A DNA stretch of 60,000 bases, from assembly GCF_026151205.1 (NCBI RefSeq), contig NC_087080.1, positions 4,569,096 to 4,629,095 of the forward strand, read 5' to 3'. Position numbers and translations under genes: made by a program. Shown in pieces: positions 1 through 13,800 of this stretch. Under the pieces are notes generated by a model. The model saw only the letters and a program-made list of their open reading frames with translations, ran no database searches and had not been told where the DNA came from. This stretch comes from Bolinopsis microptera (lineage: Eukaryota; Ctenophora; Tentaculata; Lobata; Bolinopsidae). Numbering within the stretch: position 1 is the stretch's first letter; each line of letters begins with the position of its first letter.

Positions 1-2413
1 TATAACGCCTTCCGAATGGCTTTTTGTCGCATTGATGAGCAGCGCGTTATATCACATTACTACATTCTTTCATATAGAAACCTTCGTACATCATGAGACA
101 TAATACAGGGGGGCCTCAGTGAGTTTAAGCTTAAAGTTAATTTCGTACTCACGTACGTTCGGGGTTATTGCGCGCAGCACGCAAAAGCCAAAGTATTTTG
201 GTATTATAATCTTCACTTTGACAGTATAGTAGTACGACTTCCCATACCTTAAGGGAATTTGTTTGTGCCAACCTTTTCAGACCCAAACGTTTTTCCAAAA
301 CGATACTATCCCTGTTTAAACACAAATATTAATTTTTCTTGTAAGATGTCTCGTGGTTGTGGAATGTGGATCTTGGTTCAGCTCTATGCTCAGCTATATA
401 TTGTTCGAAAGGAGAGGTTTCCTGTTCGGAAAATTTAATACTTTTTGGATAGCTGATAACTTACAAATTTAGGCTTAAACATCAAATTATAATTTTTTAT
501 TTTCTGAATGTTGAACATTTTGTCAACTCAATAATGTACGTGCAATTCCGTGTTTATTGTAATATAATTTTTTGTGGAATTTGATAGGCACAATGGTAAC
601 CGGTAAAGGCAACATGTAGGTTATATTTTGCAAATAGTGCGTTTCCGCACCTGCCTAAATGTTTTTTGTGCGTGGAAAATAAGGGGACAAAAACAAAAAA
701 CAACGCAATTATAGCTGAACAATTCGCCAAATTCTCAGCCTTTCAGATTTGATTAGTCAACAGTATATGATGTTGTCTTACATAATTGCTGAGTTTAACA
801 CAACAAATAACTTAAAAGGTTAATGTCTTACCTTGAGTTTTCTAACAATTCAAAATGTATAAATCTATAGGAATTATCATCATAGAAGTTTTTGTGATTA
901 TATGGACAGGATGATCGGGCTAGTTGAGCTGGCAGTGAGTATAATTAAGGCAAAGTACTCAATATTGTAATTTTAAAACATTAAATTCCAACACATTGTG
1001 TGTATAAGAGTGTAAGGTAAAATTCTTTTTAATCATCTAACTATAACTATAATATATCTAATCGCGATCGACTAAAGTGACTAAATTTCGATCTATTGAG
1101 GGACATGGATAATGATCAACGGATTATGATCCAGCTCGACGAGTTATTCATTTGCCAAAATTCACTCTCTTTTGTTCTTTTATCAATTAATATCGATAAT
1201 ATTGAAAGTCACTGAATCATCAACCTGCTATCTGGAATAATGAACTTTCTGGGAATATTTTTTGTTTTCCCTGACTTCCAAACGTAATTCTCACTGCATC
1301 CAATGTTGTGAAAAACGTTTGACCCTAACCAAAGTAGTGGTGGGTATGTCGATCTTATTTCATTATACACAGCGGTAACAAGTACACAAACCTAATAGAA
1401 CGAATAGCGGCCGATGGTGCGAAAAATGCAGTGTTGGGCCAACCCATTAGCCATCGCACTTAAAGTTAAATGCTGCCTCTGCACTTACCAGTTAAAACTT
1501 AAAATTCGATGGAAGTTTGGTTAAACTTTTTCGTTACGGTTAAACTATTTGCCGCACATACGTTCTGTGGACAAACAAGACAAGGAGAAAGAACAAGGAC
1601 TGTAAAAAGTAAACTGTCCTTCCTTCTTTTCCGCCTAGTTAACAGTTATCAATTATATTAATCATATTATTTAAAAGCTATAACAATAAGCCCTTCCTGG
1701 TTTCAATTCTATATGAAAGATTATCAGTAAGGAGTACTCTTTGATAGTGGACCAAACAACCATTTCCCTGTTTTTGTGGCATTTAATGAGTCTCTAAATT
1801 GGGTTCCGAACGTGAACAATATAAAATAGTTTTTAGTACCATATATGGTAGTATTACGATGGTAACATTACCTTATATGGTTATATACACAACTGAACCA
1901 TATAAAAGAGATATCAGTAGACTATTAAACTGTTTAATGGACGCGGGGTTGTTTTTACTAAACTGCTGTAGACCTTATTGGTCGCAGAATTGTTTGTGTT
2001 TGTTATTTTATTTATTTTAATTTGATCAGTGATCACGTTATATGGGCTGTGTATAATATTTTCATAGTATTAGCACTGGTATTTCATGTCCGTTAATATA
2101 TTCTCTTTTGCTCAATGAGTTGTACATTTCGGCCCAGACGCGGGTACATTAGAGATAGATAATTGTATCGTGTTTAATGTTTATTGAGAGTTTTAAACCA
2201 TCGTTTATCTTTTCCTTATCTTCTCCTTCCCATCACTATATCAGTATAGTAATTTGTTGAGGTCGTCTCTATCGGAAGAAACCAGCACCATTACTACTAA
2301 AACATTGACAGCCCCTCCTATCTATTATTACCATTCTGTCTCCTTCTGAACCTTAAAACCTATAATACTTTGAAGGAACTTGTTGGTCTTAATTGTCAGT
2401 CTAACCAGAGGAG
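1..2413. other. No gene recognised
   Basis: AT-rich sequence without convincing exons. One 73-codon open stretch at 1799-2020 lacks coding character. Confidence 0.6.
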
Positions 2414-2518
2414 ATGGAGTACTCAAGATTGTCTCCTCCAGAAGAGGCATGTTCCTTGCTTCCTCCTGATAAAGCATGCTCCTTGTTCCTTCCAACCATT
2501 CAGCTCGACTACTGCCCG
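2414..2518 (+). CDS. Possible first exon, 35 codons
   Basis: ATG (context gaggagATG) followed by Pro/Leu/Cys-rich codons including SRLSPPEEACSLLPP, ending TGCCCG|gtgaga in phase 0. A GC-richer open segment with acceptor attacag at 3329 and a stop at 3450 (KMKCYTLPSSDPAQNLAQYL) could be a later exon, with AATAAA at about 3764. Neither is recognised; linking them is speculation. Confidence 0.3.
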
Positions 2519-4518
2519 GTGAGAGTTTTACGATCTGATTCTTTTGTAAAAATAATACCGTCTTCTTTTTGTGAAGTGTAGTTAGGATTTATTATTTATA
2601 TAGCCCATTGCACTTTCAATTTCTCGTCTTACGTTTTCCCCCCGTTTAAATTTGTGTTAGGTGAGTTTTAAAGCTTTAACAGTATATACAATGAAAATAG
2701 CCTTATACACTTAGAGTTGTCGTTTACGGAAGATATTCCAATCTTGGAAGCAGTTGAATTAATAGGGCCTGTAATGGTATCGTGGATCAAATTAATTCAT
2801 CCATTGACAAACTGGATCGTGCTAGATCAAACCGTTATTCTTTTCTACGATCACGACTTTGGAATTAAAACAAGCTTCTAGATCTAATGCGATTAACATC
2901 ATAATCACCGCTCATCCATCCCCCTTTTTGGAGAATGTCCATGTCTCACTTAAACGCTGACGAACAATTCTTTGTGGCTAATTTTTAACCGGTCGTTTCA
3001 TCTCGCCAGTACGCAGCAAGCGCCGTTTATCTACAAAGTAATTGCAAGAACAGCAAATGTCTGCCTCCGTCACGCGTGACTGGTTTAGAATGTTCTACTG
3101 CATCATGATATCAATAATTGACGATTAACTCGTCTGCACCAATTTAAATTATGGGAAAATTTTTGGTAAGCTTAGTCAGCTGGTGTGCGGGGATCAGGCA
3201 AAAATTAGTTTTTGCGATCAGCAAACAATTTAGTCTACTGCAGAAATCTGAGAGACACTGTTATTTACGCATGGCAAAAAAGAAATCAGCAAACAAATCA
3301 GCTGGTAAAACTGAAAGCCACACGGATATTACAGAGGTGAAGATGAAATGCTACACTCTCCCCAGCAGTGACCCCGCCCAGAACCTAGCACAATACCTTT
3401 ACCACCACCAGCTGCTGCTCCACAATACCTGTTTTCAAGTTCTATTTTAGTCAACTGTAGTTTGTGTCAAATTGCGTTCATTACAGCTGTAAGAGCATCT
3501 TTCCTAATGACGAGGCCCCTGTTTAACTTCTGACTTGTCCGATTAATTAATAAATCGTTTTTACTTCACACGAAAAAACGAGGACACGCCTAGCTTGGCT
3601 TATTGTTAAACTGTCTGTTTTTTATCGGTTTGCCAGAAACTTTTACTTACGTTGTTATGCTACTGGTCGTTAGGAATTTATCATTAATTTATTATTTAGT
3701 TATTGTATAATTATCATTTAGTTATTGTTTAGTCATTATTTAGTTATTATTAAGTGACAAACAAAATAAAGACACGACTCGTTCTTACTTTATTTGGTCT
3801 TTCTGTATTTTATGAGTACGTCCTACTTTCATCAACTTGAGAATAATTTATCATTTGAAGAGTAACAGAGTATAGTAAGTAATAATTGTGAGATTATTAT
3901 GAGTTAATTGTTGAGGGTAGGAAATGGAGGGTCGTTATTTCAGTTCTCAACGTAATGTGTCTAGCAACTATAATAAACGATGATTTTGGTCGGAAACTTC
4001 TACCATTTTTTAGCCTTCTTTGAGCTGTGGACAAATATGTTTTGGACAAATGTTTTGCCAAGCCACTATCGTGAGATTTTTGAAATGTTAAAATTAGAGC
4101 CAACAGTTTGCATTATCCGCAGCTGGTCGATACAATAAACTTGTTCCAAAGTTGACTGAAACCCGTCGGGAATTGATTATCTACCTACATCGCTTGTTAG
4201 TCTTTTCATCTGAAGACAAGCTAAAAGTACGGTCTATGGCTTCCCTTGGTAACTGGCTGGTCTCGACATGAACCTGCAAAAAGCAGCCTAACCGGTTTAA
4301 GCTTGACCAAATGGTCGTCAGCAGCACTTGCATGCCATTGTCTTGGGACCACGTTCAAATCTGTTGCGGATATGAGATCTGATCCATGGTGGAGGAATAC
4401 AGGCGTTTAGTGACTGGTAACAAGCAGTTTCATTATAACAATCTACTAGATCGAGGGGGAGAAGAGAACTTCTCTTTCGGAATTAGTCCTTAATTCTTAT
4501 CATCTTACCATGGTGAGA

Positions 4519-4878
4519 TACCACAGTTGCCATAGTTACCACAGTTACCACAGTTACCTCAGTTACCTCAGTTACCACAGTTACCACAGTTACCACAGTT
4601 ACCACAGTTACCACAGTTACCACAGTTACCACAGTTACCACAGTTACCACAGTTACCACAGTTACCACAGTTACCACAGTTACCACAGTTACCACAATTA
4701 CCACAGTTACCACAGTTACCACAGTTACCACAGTTACCACAATTACCACAGTTACCTCAGTTACCACAGTTACCACAGTTACCACAGTTACCGAAGTTAC
4801 CACAGTTACCACAATTACCACAGTTACCACAGTTACCACAGTTACCACATTTACCTCAGTTACCACAGTTACCACAGT
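4519..4878. repeat. 9-bp minisatellite (CAGTTACCA)n, about 40 copies
   Basis: A near-perfect array that is open in several frames on both strands only because the unit has no stop and a length divisible by three. Not a gene. Confidence 0.95.
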
Positions 4879-5524
4879 AATCATAGTGAGACTGCGAATC
4901 TGCATTATACTCTTGTTAAATTATAGACCCGTCTGCTATGTTGAAATGTTTCTGCTTGTGTTTACCTGATGTTTTTAGAGCGGGTTTTACATTCTAAATG
5001 ATAATTAATTTAGGATACAACTGGGTTCGCTATTCACGTCAACCTTGATCCACAAACAAGGATACATTCTTTGTAAGCCCTAACTATCAAATCCTTGTGG
5101 CAAGTCTGAGGCTAGACTTCATGAAAATATGTGGCCTAAAAACATCAGTTAAAAGGTTAAAGGGCGTTTCGTGAAGTAGACAGGTTTTTGTCCGTCTAGC
5201 ATAAGAAGCTCTTGTAAAGAACGGGACCACCTACAGTTTTATTTAGCTGCAAAAGTGCTGATTTCCTAATTTGTATCTGCTAGGAGCGTTGCAGTCCCAT
5301 TCCGTATCTTCTATATCTTACAAATACAATTCATCTTTGATACAAAAATGTCGTACAGAAATTCTTGCTTTAATTCGTCCTGGGCTAAGAATAGCTGTGC
5401 CAATTAACTTATTTGGATTCCTTTCTTGTATCTGAACAGGTACACGAAAGGTCAAAGCAGTACTGACCAAGTTTTAACATTTATATTCCGCATTCTTGTG
5501 ACTGCTCTAAAATAACTGTTGTTA

Positions 5525-5720
5525 AGGACACGTTCATTTGAGTTTGAGGATATTGATAACCTTATTAAAAGACACGGTATTGTTAACTTTGCCACACTTT
5601 AAAATTATATCAACCTTTGTTGGTTAGGATAATCGTCTCATTTTCTAGGCAAACTCTGTCACATAACAATATCAGGTATAAGATATCGCCTAAAAATACA
5701 ATATGTTGTTATAAAGACTA
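5525..5720 (+). mobile_element. Solo end of the GGACACGTTCATT element family
   Basis: Starts GGACACGTTCATTTGAGTTT and stays similar to 27352-27540 for about 190 bp (GGTTAGGATAATCGT, CTTTGTCGCATAAC-like and GATATCGCCTAAA blocks). No opposite end was found nearby, so it is a truncated copy. Confidence 0.6.
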
Positions 5721-5910
5721 TTGCCAAGGTAGTATTGTTTCCATGGTAGTACTGTTTCCATGGTATAGCTTTAATCTTAATGCTATAAAGACTAACTCTC
5801 CCTCTGTTTGGTTCTCATCTAGTGACAACATGATAGACTAACAACAACATCAACCCTTCTGATACATGAATTTCACCTGTTAAACTGAGAATATTGGGAT
5901 CACCAAAACC

Positions 5911-6111
5911 ATGGGTAACAGTAAATGGAAGAAAGTGGCAGATGCCAGTCTACCCCGACCCTCTGCATCTCGTGGTATCATGGAGATTATCCTGCAGTCT
6001 TATCAGATTAACATGGTTTGCAGAGCGCTTGCGGAGGGTCCCAGCTCTATTACCGCATGTAATGATTCTCTACAGATTCGCTATAGTTTTAGTTATGTTT
6101 TTATTATATAA
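5911..6111 (+). CDS. Possible small ORF with N-myristoylation-like start
   Basis: A 66-codon ORF starting MGNSKWKKVADASLPRPSAS. The first 55 codons have balanced composition, and the last ten lie in AT-rich sequence, so the true exon may end earlier. The Gly-2/Ser-5 start fits N-myristoylation. No family is recognised, and no clear splice donor is present. Confidence 0.3.
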   Translation: MGNSKWKKVADASLPRPSASRGIMEIILQSYQINMVCRALAEGPSSITACNDSLQIRYSFSYVFII

Positions 6112-6352
6112 CTGTTGCTATAAGGTCATGGTGGTTGGTAGGTTAACGCAGCCAAAAGTTTCATACAAAGCAGAGGCTGGTTATGAGGTTATGCATGTTT
6201 GATTACAGTGTTGTTGATTGTTTCTTAAACTTCTCTTATCTTTCTTGTTCTTAATATGAGTCCAAATATTAAATGATTTATTTTCTTAGTTTCAACAAAT
6301 CTTACATAAAGTTTAAAACGTGTGGCGATAGCTGGAATACTCCAAGGCGATT

Positions 6353-7114
6353 GGCAGAATGGAACAATCCCGACCCACCTTAAGTGGGAAGCTTAGGTGG
6401 GAAGTTTAGGTGGGAAGTTTAGGTGGGACTTTGGATCACATCACTCTTAACTTAGAAGTTCACTTTATGGCTGAGTTCAGTGTCCGAGCGTTTAGGTGGG
6501 AAGTTTAAGTGGGACTCTTAGAGGATCGTGTGATTGGTCCGTGAATATTGTCAAGGACAGATTGTGGTGATAATCACTTCACTTCGCCCGTCATTAAATC
6601 ACACTATGGTATAAATACCGTTAAGATCATCATTTTCATCCTACCCCGCAACCACAATCTATCAACATGCCTTTCCAACCACCTAGACTTGGACTTCACT
6701 TTGAGATAATGATCCTAGCAGCAACCGAAGACAGTTCCAGATCGTTCCTGATGACCAAACAGATTCTAAAACCCACCCAGAACTGTGATGCCTGCAACAG
6801 TCCCATGGTTCTCTCACCTTGTGCAGCCTCCAAATCAGCAGATCTCTACATTTGGAAGTGCGGACGCCCCTGCAAGAAGACAAAGAACAGATCCGGAAGT
6901 TTCCTGAGTGGATCCAACCTACCATTCCAGCACTTCTTGCTCCTGATCTACTACTTCTCATCACCTAAACTTCTAAATTAAGAGTGATGTGATCCAAAGT
7001 CCCACCTAAGCTTCCCACCTAAACTTCCCACCTAAACTTCCCACCTAAACTTCCCACCTAAACTTCCCACCTAAGCTTCCCGCTTAAGGTGGGTCGGGAT
7101 TGTTCCATTCTGCC
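6353..7114 (+). mobile_element. Complete 762-bp Merlin-like DNA transposon with 8-bp target duplication
   Basis: The ends are inverted repeats starting GGCAGAATGGAACAATCCCG, followed by subterminal direct repeats of AAGTTTAGGTGGG in inverted orientation at the two ends. The flanks are the direct repeat AGGCGATT (6345-6352 and 7115-7122). An 8-bp duplication, GG termini and the internal ORF fit the Merlin superfamily. The copy is non-autonomous. Confidence 0.8.
6667..6981 (+). pseudogene. Truncated Merlin-type transposase (zinc-finger N-terminal part)
   Basis: A 104-codon ORF inside the transposon. It has the paired cysteines of a zinc-ribbon (CDACNSPM and WKCGRPC) followed by RSGSFLSGSNLPFQHFLLLI, which matches the usual 'GSFF..S.L.L..ILLLIY' block after the zinc finger in IS1016/Merlin transposases. 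The DDE catalytic domain is absent; the ORF runs into the right inverted repeat and stops there. It is intact enough that expression as a DNA-binding fragment is conceivable. Confidence 0.6.
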
Positions 7115-7122
7115 AGGCGATT

Positions 7123-8690
7123 AATAGCTAACACTGATATAACCACAACCATGTATAATCAATCAACCGATTGTCCTTCGCGGTACCGCGCAGAGAATTT
7201 TCACTTAAAAGTTGGCAATAAATAAGGTTTCAATGAATCCCTGTATGCTCTGATGGTAGTTGGTACCCAGTGTGAAACCTCACAATTTTAGATTTCTGAT
7301 TCAAGAACCTGTGAAGGTTTAATTATACTCATATAGCGTGATACAAAACTAAATTAGTATCAGTAAGAAGTATACGAGAAATCAGATTCCTGCACGTTGG
7401 AAGACTTCTCATGAACTTCCCGTTTTAAGCCGTACTTAGAGAGACTGCACTTTAAATTGACAATGACCATTTTAATTTTATCTGATCGTTTCACGTTTGA
7501 CAGGCTTCAAGCTTCATAGAGGAACGCAGGAGCTTAGAATATTCGTGTTGAAGTGAGCCACTGATTTTAAGATAAATGAGCCATACAATAAGCTATAATA
7601 AGGTATGTGTCAACTATCAAGGTCTTTTATTCCTCTAGAGGATAGAGGATAAAACTTTATAGCTTCATTTGAAGATGTAGGGTTTCTATTTTCTATGATC
7701 CTTATTTCAAAGTATACGATAAATTACTCAAAAATCAACTTTTAGAAAAAATTGTAACCTTTACTTTGTCTACAGTTTATAAACAAGTAAGGGAAGTATA
7801 CGAGGTATAATGTATATCAATAATCAGGAGAGCTGTACAAGTTTTATCCGGTTATCACGATGATGTTCATCATGGATGTCGGTAGAGTGTTTCGATCGTT
7901 CCGTATCTTCTATCTTTGCATTTCGCTGCAGGGATGTTTTTATATTTTTAAACATAAATTCAGTCTTGTAAGGAAACTTGAGTCAAAGAACAGCTAATAA
8001 AGGGATGTAGACATGACAGTAAATTTTAGATCATTTAAAGATGTAAGCTAATGTGAATGATTGAATTCACTAGTAAGCAAATGACAATCGTCAGCAAATA
8101 CTCAAATAATGACGAACGATATAGATTGATCGAGAAGGTTGTGTGTTATATTTTGATACTGATAGATATCGAGCAAGGCAAGCAATATCTGAATAAGTTT
8201 GGGTTCTCATTAGTTTCCAAGAGATCATGAGCGACTGAAGCCATGGCCCTGGTAACGGTTGCCATGGTAGTATTGTTGCCATCTTATCACGTGGATAAAC
8301 AAGGAACGCCTCTTATCAGCGTATTAATCCAGCTTATAAAAGTCACGTGATATTAATACTGTGCTCTGATTGGTTGGTTTGTGTCACGTGATGTGAATAC
8401 TGTGCTCTGATTGGTTAGTTTGTGTCACGTGGTTTGAATACTGTCCTGTTATAGGATAGTTAGCGAGTTAGTAGTTACTGTAAGCAGCGTTGGGCTCATG
8501 GAAGAGATTGGTCGCTTATTCTTTGTCTCTATCAGTGTCTTGTTGAGTACATTTCCATTGCACCGGTGTAGATTTTCCACCGGCCTCTTGTCTAATTAAT
8601 CAAGCTTACATTTTTTTAAACCTATAATTTGCGCCCTATAACAGTCGACTGTTCTCGTTGATCTGCCACAGACTCGGCCCAATTCCCACC
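7123..8690. other. Intergenic, no gene recognised
   Basis: AT-rich. GTTGCCATGG and GTTTCCATGG X-box-like motifs occur near 8260. Repeats of the CCAAT/E-box unit start at 8345. Confidence 0.55.
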
Positions 8691-8828
8691 ATGCGGAGGG
8701 TATGTGAAACGTGCGGCCGTGTGAGAGCCTGGCAGAGTCTGAAAGGACGGCCAGGAAGTAGGAATGGTTTCTACTCGGGCAGGGTCCGGCAGAGTCTGCC
8801 AAACTTACCCAACATGCAGCAAAGCTGG
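8691..8828 (+). CDS. Possible first exon, basic, CxxC at N-terminus
   Basis: A GC-rich island in AT-rich DNA. ATG in a good context (cccaccATG), 46 codons, ending TGG|gtatgt in phase 0. The product starts MRRVCETCGRVRAW and is Arg-rich. No family is recognised and no downstream exon was found. The complementary strand is also open here, so chance is possible. Confidence 0.35.
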
Positions 8829-10836
8829 GTATGTTTGTGGTTTTTATTCAATACTCGTAAGTTGCAAATCATTAATCCTATTAAATTGAAAACAAAACTT
8901 TTATTTACCACAGTATAATCAATGCATATTACGTATGCTTTATTTATAAATAAATTCAAAATTCTAAGTTCAACCATATATGTTTGTTGTTTTATTCAAT
9001 GCTTGTCAGTAGTATCCGGATCGAACATTGTTTATTAGTTAGTTTTCTGATGTAAATTTCTAATGATTATGTGTGCATGTGTATTTTTTCCTTGGTCACA
9101 ATACATGAAATACAGAAAAATACACGTGAATACTGCACTGGTAAGTAGCAAATCATTGATTCTATTAAGTTGACTGTACATGAATCATGGTCTCCCCTCT
9201 TGGGAAGATGTCGTATGAGGAAAGTTGTAAGTGCCCCAACTGTACAAATCACAGATACTGATACATTATTATATTAGTGCACTTCAACACAATGTTCCGG
9301 CTATTGGCACGTGACCAAATTTAGACTAGCACGTGACCAAATTTTGGGTTGGTATTTGCACATGACCAGACAACATTATCACAGGTTCATGGTCTCATAA
9401 ATAAGTCCCTCGTCTGTCTCTAATAAATATTGCCACCACTATAATCGTTTGATTGAGTTAGCTATCTAGGGCGGAAAGTATCTTCGTTAATCTAATATTA
9501 ACTTTAACATATTCAAATTTATTTTATCAAAATTGTAAATATTCGGTAAATTTTCGATCGTTTTAAGAATATGTGTTTACATTTTTTGCTCAAACTTTGC
9601 TGTCGACCGCAAAATTACAGTGTTTGAACTAAAAAAAAGCGTACCCATTTACCTTGTTATGTAGTGTTAACCTTTGCCAAGGGATGGCCATGCATTGAAA
9701 GTATTGACCGTGTAGTGTTATGATCTGATTGGTTGGTATCGTATAATAATCCATAGCCCAGCGTGGAACAGAAAACTAAGTTTCCTTGGCGGTATCCTAA
9801 ACAAAGGATGTTTGATGATTGTTTTATTGATGATACTTTATAATTATTAATAAATATATGTTTTGAATAAGTTTATAATTGTATAAGATGGTAATAGGTT
9901 TATGGTTGGTATGTAGCTGGTATGCATTTGGTATGTAGTTGGTATGTAGTTGGTATGTAATAGGTATGTAGTCTTGTCTGTTGATAGAATTCATTAGCAG
10001 AAACTTTAAAGCTTCAACACGATTGTTTTGGTGCAATACGACAATTTGAACGTCCTATCCATTTTCTTCGAAAAATAATCCTTCTTTAATTTACCTGCCT
10101 CCTATCTGTGTCAGGGTGTCGCCGTGGAAGTTCAGTTTCCCAAATTCAAACAAAATGTTCCTGATCATAGATCTGTATATTGACAGATGTGTTTTCTTAA
10201 TAGTACGCTTTGTCAGACTTTTCAGAAAGGTGTTGCACCTATGCTAAAAGTTATTTATCTTTTTTAATCCGAAGCCCACGTGACACGTGCTTATAACATG
10301 CTAATATATTGTAATAATAATACCCACGTATGGTTGAATATTCTTCTAGGACCCCCCTGACAGATAATAGTAACATACTGTAAAACATCAAATTCTAACA
10401 CCATTTTATTCATAACACAAGTTTTATTTAATTTGTTATTTTTAAAAAGTGCTGACGCGCCGTCAAATCTCCCCAATCAATCTATCAATCGATCAGAAAT
10501 ATTGTTACTAGGATCAGTCCAGAATACTGTGCTCTGATTGGTTGGCTTGTGTAACGTGGTGTGAATACTGTGCTCTGATTGGTCAGCACTAAGCTCACCA
10601 ATCAATTAATCAATCAAATATACTGTTACTAGGATCAGTCCAGCTTTCTCATCGATTCAAAGAATTCTTTTAAACTGTTTAAATATTTGAAACATCCAAA
10701 TTTTAAACCCGTTGATAAATGCAAATGGGAAAGTTTGACCAACACATTAACTCGCTAGCTATTCTAAGTAGCCATTTACAAACTTCACCCATAACCGTGT
10801 AGTATTGCAACCCTTTCTCCACCAAGAGTCGTCTAA
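8829..10836. other. Intergenic, no gene recognised
   Basis: AT-rich. Short GGTATGTAGTT repeats at 9905-9970 and CCAAT/E-box repeat units at 10525-10590. Confidence 0.55.
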
Positions 10837-13800
10837 ATGGAGGGAACCTCCTCGACATCACTCTCTGACCCAGGCCTCCTCAACCACTCCAGCACCCTAG
10901 ACGATCTCCTCCTCACTACAGATCAGCCCATCTCTCAGCTACCTCCCCTGAAGAAGAGCTCCAGTTTAAAGGCGTTATGTGGAAGTGAGGACAAGAGGAG
11001 ATGGGAGTCTTGTAGGCTGGTTACTCTGATCACTGATATAGAGCGAGCTCAGCTGAAAGCTCTGTCAAAGGTAGAGGAGGGGTAGTTTAGTGTTTCCAAC
11101 CAATGAGAGGGGGCTTTAGGGTAGACGTTCGGGTTAGGTTTAGGGACTTTATAACGGATTCTAACTCTAACGTTAACCTTAAAGTTTACCCTTAGTGGCT
11201 GGGCTTATTAGACACTGCCATGAACCAGCCAGAAGTTGTTTCTTAAAATATAATTTTTCCTGACTTCAGTAGGTGTAAGGGCTTTACTCCATTGCTTAAT
11301 GCTTATAATTATATAAATATATGTCAACTAATTAAGCCCCGTTTTATGTAACTTAACCTAATTCCCCTCTTGCACTCGTGCAAGGCAATTTCTATTTTTT
11401 GCATTATCGCAAATAGTGTTAAGGTAAACTGCTGTGGTACAGCAAACTTTACCATTTTAATGATAATTGAGGACATTAGTTTCACTAGCAAAGTGAAAGG
11501 GGTAGTCGTGTTCTTCATCAGTTAATTAAAGAGTATTTGAGAGAATTTCATCAAGATATCTAACTGGGTTTTCCATTGCTATTTATGGGGAAATGGTCGT
11601 GCGTTTAATTACCATTCTGCAATGAGATGGTACCTACTAAAGCTTGGTGGTTTTTAAAAGTTTGCTACATTTTGTGTGAATACCTGGATTGAGCTACTTT
11701 ATGTAAAAAAGCACTTTATGTTGTGGAAAGCATTTTGTTGATTGTTGCTCATTTCCAGATAGCATGGACTTGCATATAACTTTCATCGTTTTGGGCTTTA
11801 AAGTAATTTGTATAATAAGGTCCTGTCTTTAATTAAAACATCAATGATTTACATTTCTATAGCATTAACACTTAATCTTTTTCAGAAACTACAACAGGAT
11901 TTTGTGAACGACATCCGAGGAGCAGGTAATTATAATAACAATTAAATTAATAAGTTAATTAATTAAGATTCTATCTATTTCCTTACTAAAATGAATGGTT
12001 TTTAACGGTTTTATTCTATTTTCCCGGGTAAGTAAGCGCGCGGTAACACAAATCCATTCCACGAGTCTGTTAAAAAAATTCAGCCACAAAACCAATGAAC
12101 CAATATTAATAAAAGTTGTGGTAATTCTTATCGGTCAAAGCTAATATGATATCGAATTTCTGAAGATGTAGATGCGGTGTCCGGAGAACATTCGAGTCTC
12201 GAGAGTAGATATTGTCGGGGAACATTCAAACATTCGAGAGTAGATATTGTCGGGGAACATTCGAACATTCGAGAGTAGATATTGTCGGGGAACATTCGAA
12301 CATTCGAGAGTAGATATTGTCGGGGAACATTCGAACATTCGAGAGTAGATAGTGATTTAGCAGGCTCATTAAAGTGCTGACTCAGTCACCAGTCTAACCA
12401 GCACCGGATAACCACTACTCAGCTTGATTATATTATGTGAATATCATGTGTGAATATTATTCATACGTTCTTCAACTGTTTATATTCCTACCCAGGGAGG
12501 CTGAGATGATTTATTACCGCTGCAACACACTATGTTTGGAGATTCATGCTTTCAAAATGCATCTTACTCCTGTTACAACCTTTGAATATCTTAAAAACCA
12601 ACTTGTCCTTAATCTTGTATCCAACAACAAAGTAACTGGGGATAGTCAATATCAAGCCAGGAGGCAGATCAACCCGAGAGGTAGAAATGAACCGGAACAC
12701 ACTTGCTGTGATTACAGGAAAACCGACTGTACAGTATCATGCATTAAAGTTTCGGCCTATCACTTGCTTACTGTATCGGCGTATTATATTAGTATCTTAG
12801 AGTGGAACGAGTTAGAATTGGCGGTTGAGGTCTCTGATAATAATAATAAAGGGCCTCGCAGTATTTCTACTCGAAACGCTACGAACTTTGAAAATATTTT
12901 TCTAAATGTATTTTTGACTGTTCAATTTTATCAAAAGTGGCCTGGTAATGATTAATGAATAGATTGATTTGTACGTGTATTTTGATTGGTAGAACTTAAT
13001 GAAAACTTCTAAAAAACTGCCAATTCTAAATTGGTACATTATAATAGTATTGCATATTCGCTCAATCAGTTCTTTCAAGTTATTCCTTAAGTTTCCAATG
13101 CAGCCCTTATCCTTGATGGTCTGCTAAACACCATACCTCATATCTAGAAACATCATGGTGAACTAATTTAGTATTGGCTTCTAGTTCAGCAGTTCTACTG
13201 CTCTATCACTGCCCACCAGCGTTTCATGCTTGCTGTTATATACCTATAAGTATAGTGTAAATTCTACACAATCTTCAAGACTGTTAAAGTGATTTGATTG
13301 TTATTCCTCCAGTAAAAAGTCGGCCTTATTAAGTTTCATCTCAGCCGCTGTGTGTACTTTTGACCTTAATTGTTCTTATTTGTGGTTCAAAACCTGCATA
13401 TCTCAATTAATTTCACCTTAGATTTCTGTGAAGAGGTCTCAAACAATATGGTGAAGCTAAGTTACGTCATGTGTGATTTAACTTAAAAGCAAATCTCAAA
13501 GTTCGTTCCCACTGAATCGCTCTTACTAAATCGCTAGCGCACATCTAAAAAAATTGTGAAAAGTATTTAGGTGTATAAAAGTGACATCTTTTGATGTTTT
13601 TTAAACACTGATTCCGAATCACCCCCATGACATGGACATACGGTAAGAACGCTTCCCCGAGGAGTTCCGGACAAACAACTATTTTGGTCATGTGATATGA
13701 TAGTGAAACACAAATTCGATTGTGTAGGCTTAGGGTTGTGGTTAGAGTTCTGGTTAAGGTCATGGTTTATAGCTTCAGAGTTAGGGTTGTGGTTAGAGTT

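Noticed and set aside
4483-4926. ORFs of about 140 codons on both strands
   Set aside because: A product of the stop-free 9-bp repeat.
12437-12955. A 172-codon gene
   Set aside because: No domain, AT-driven composition, no clear start context; acceptors inside it do not keep phase with the neighbouring exons.
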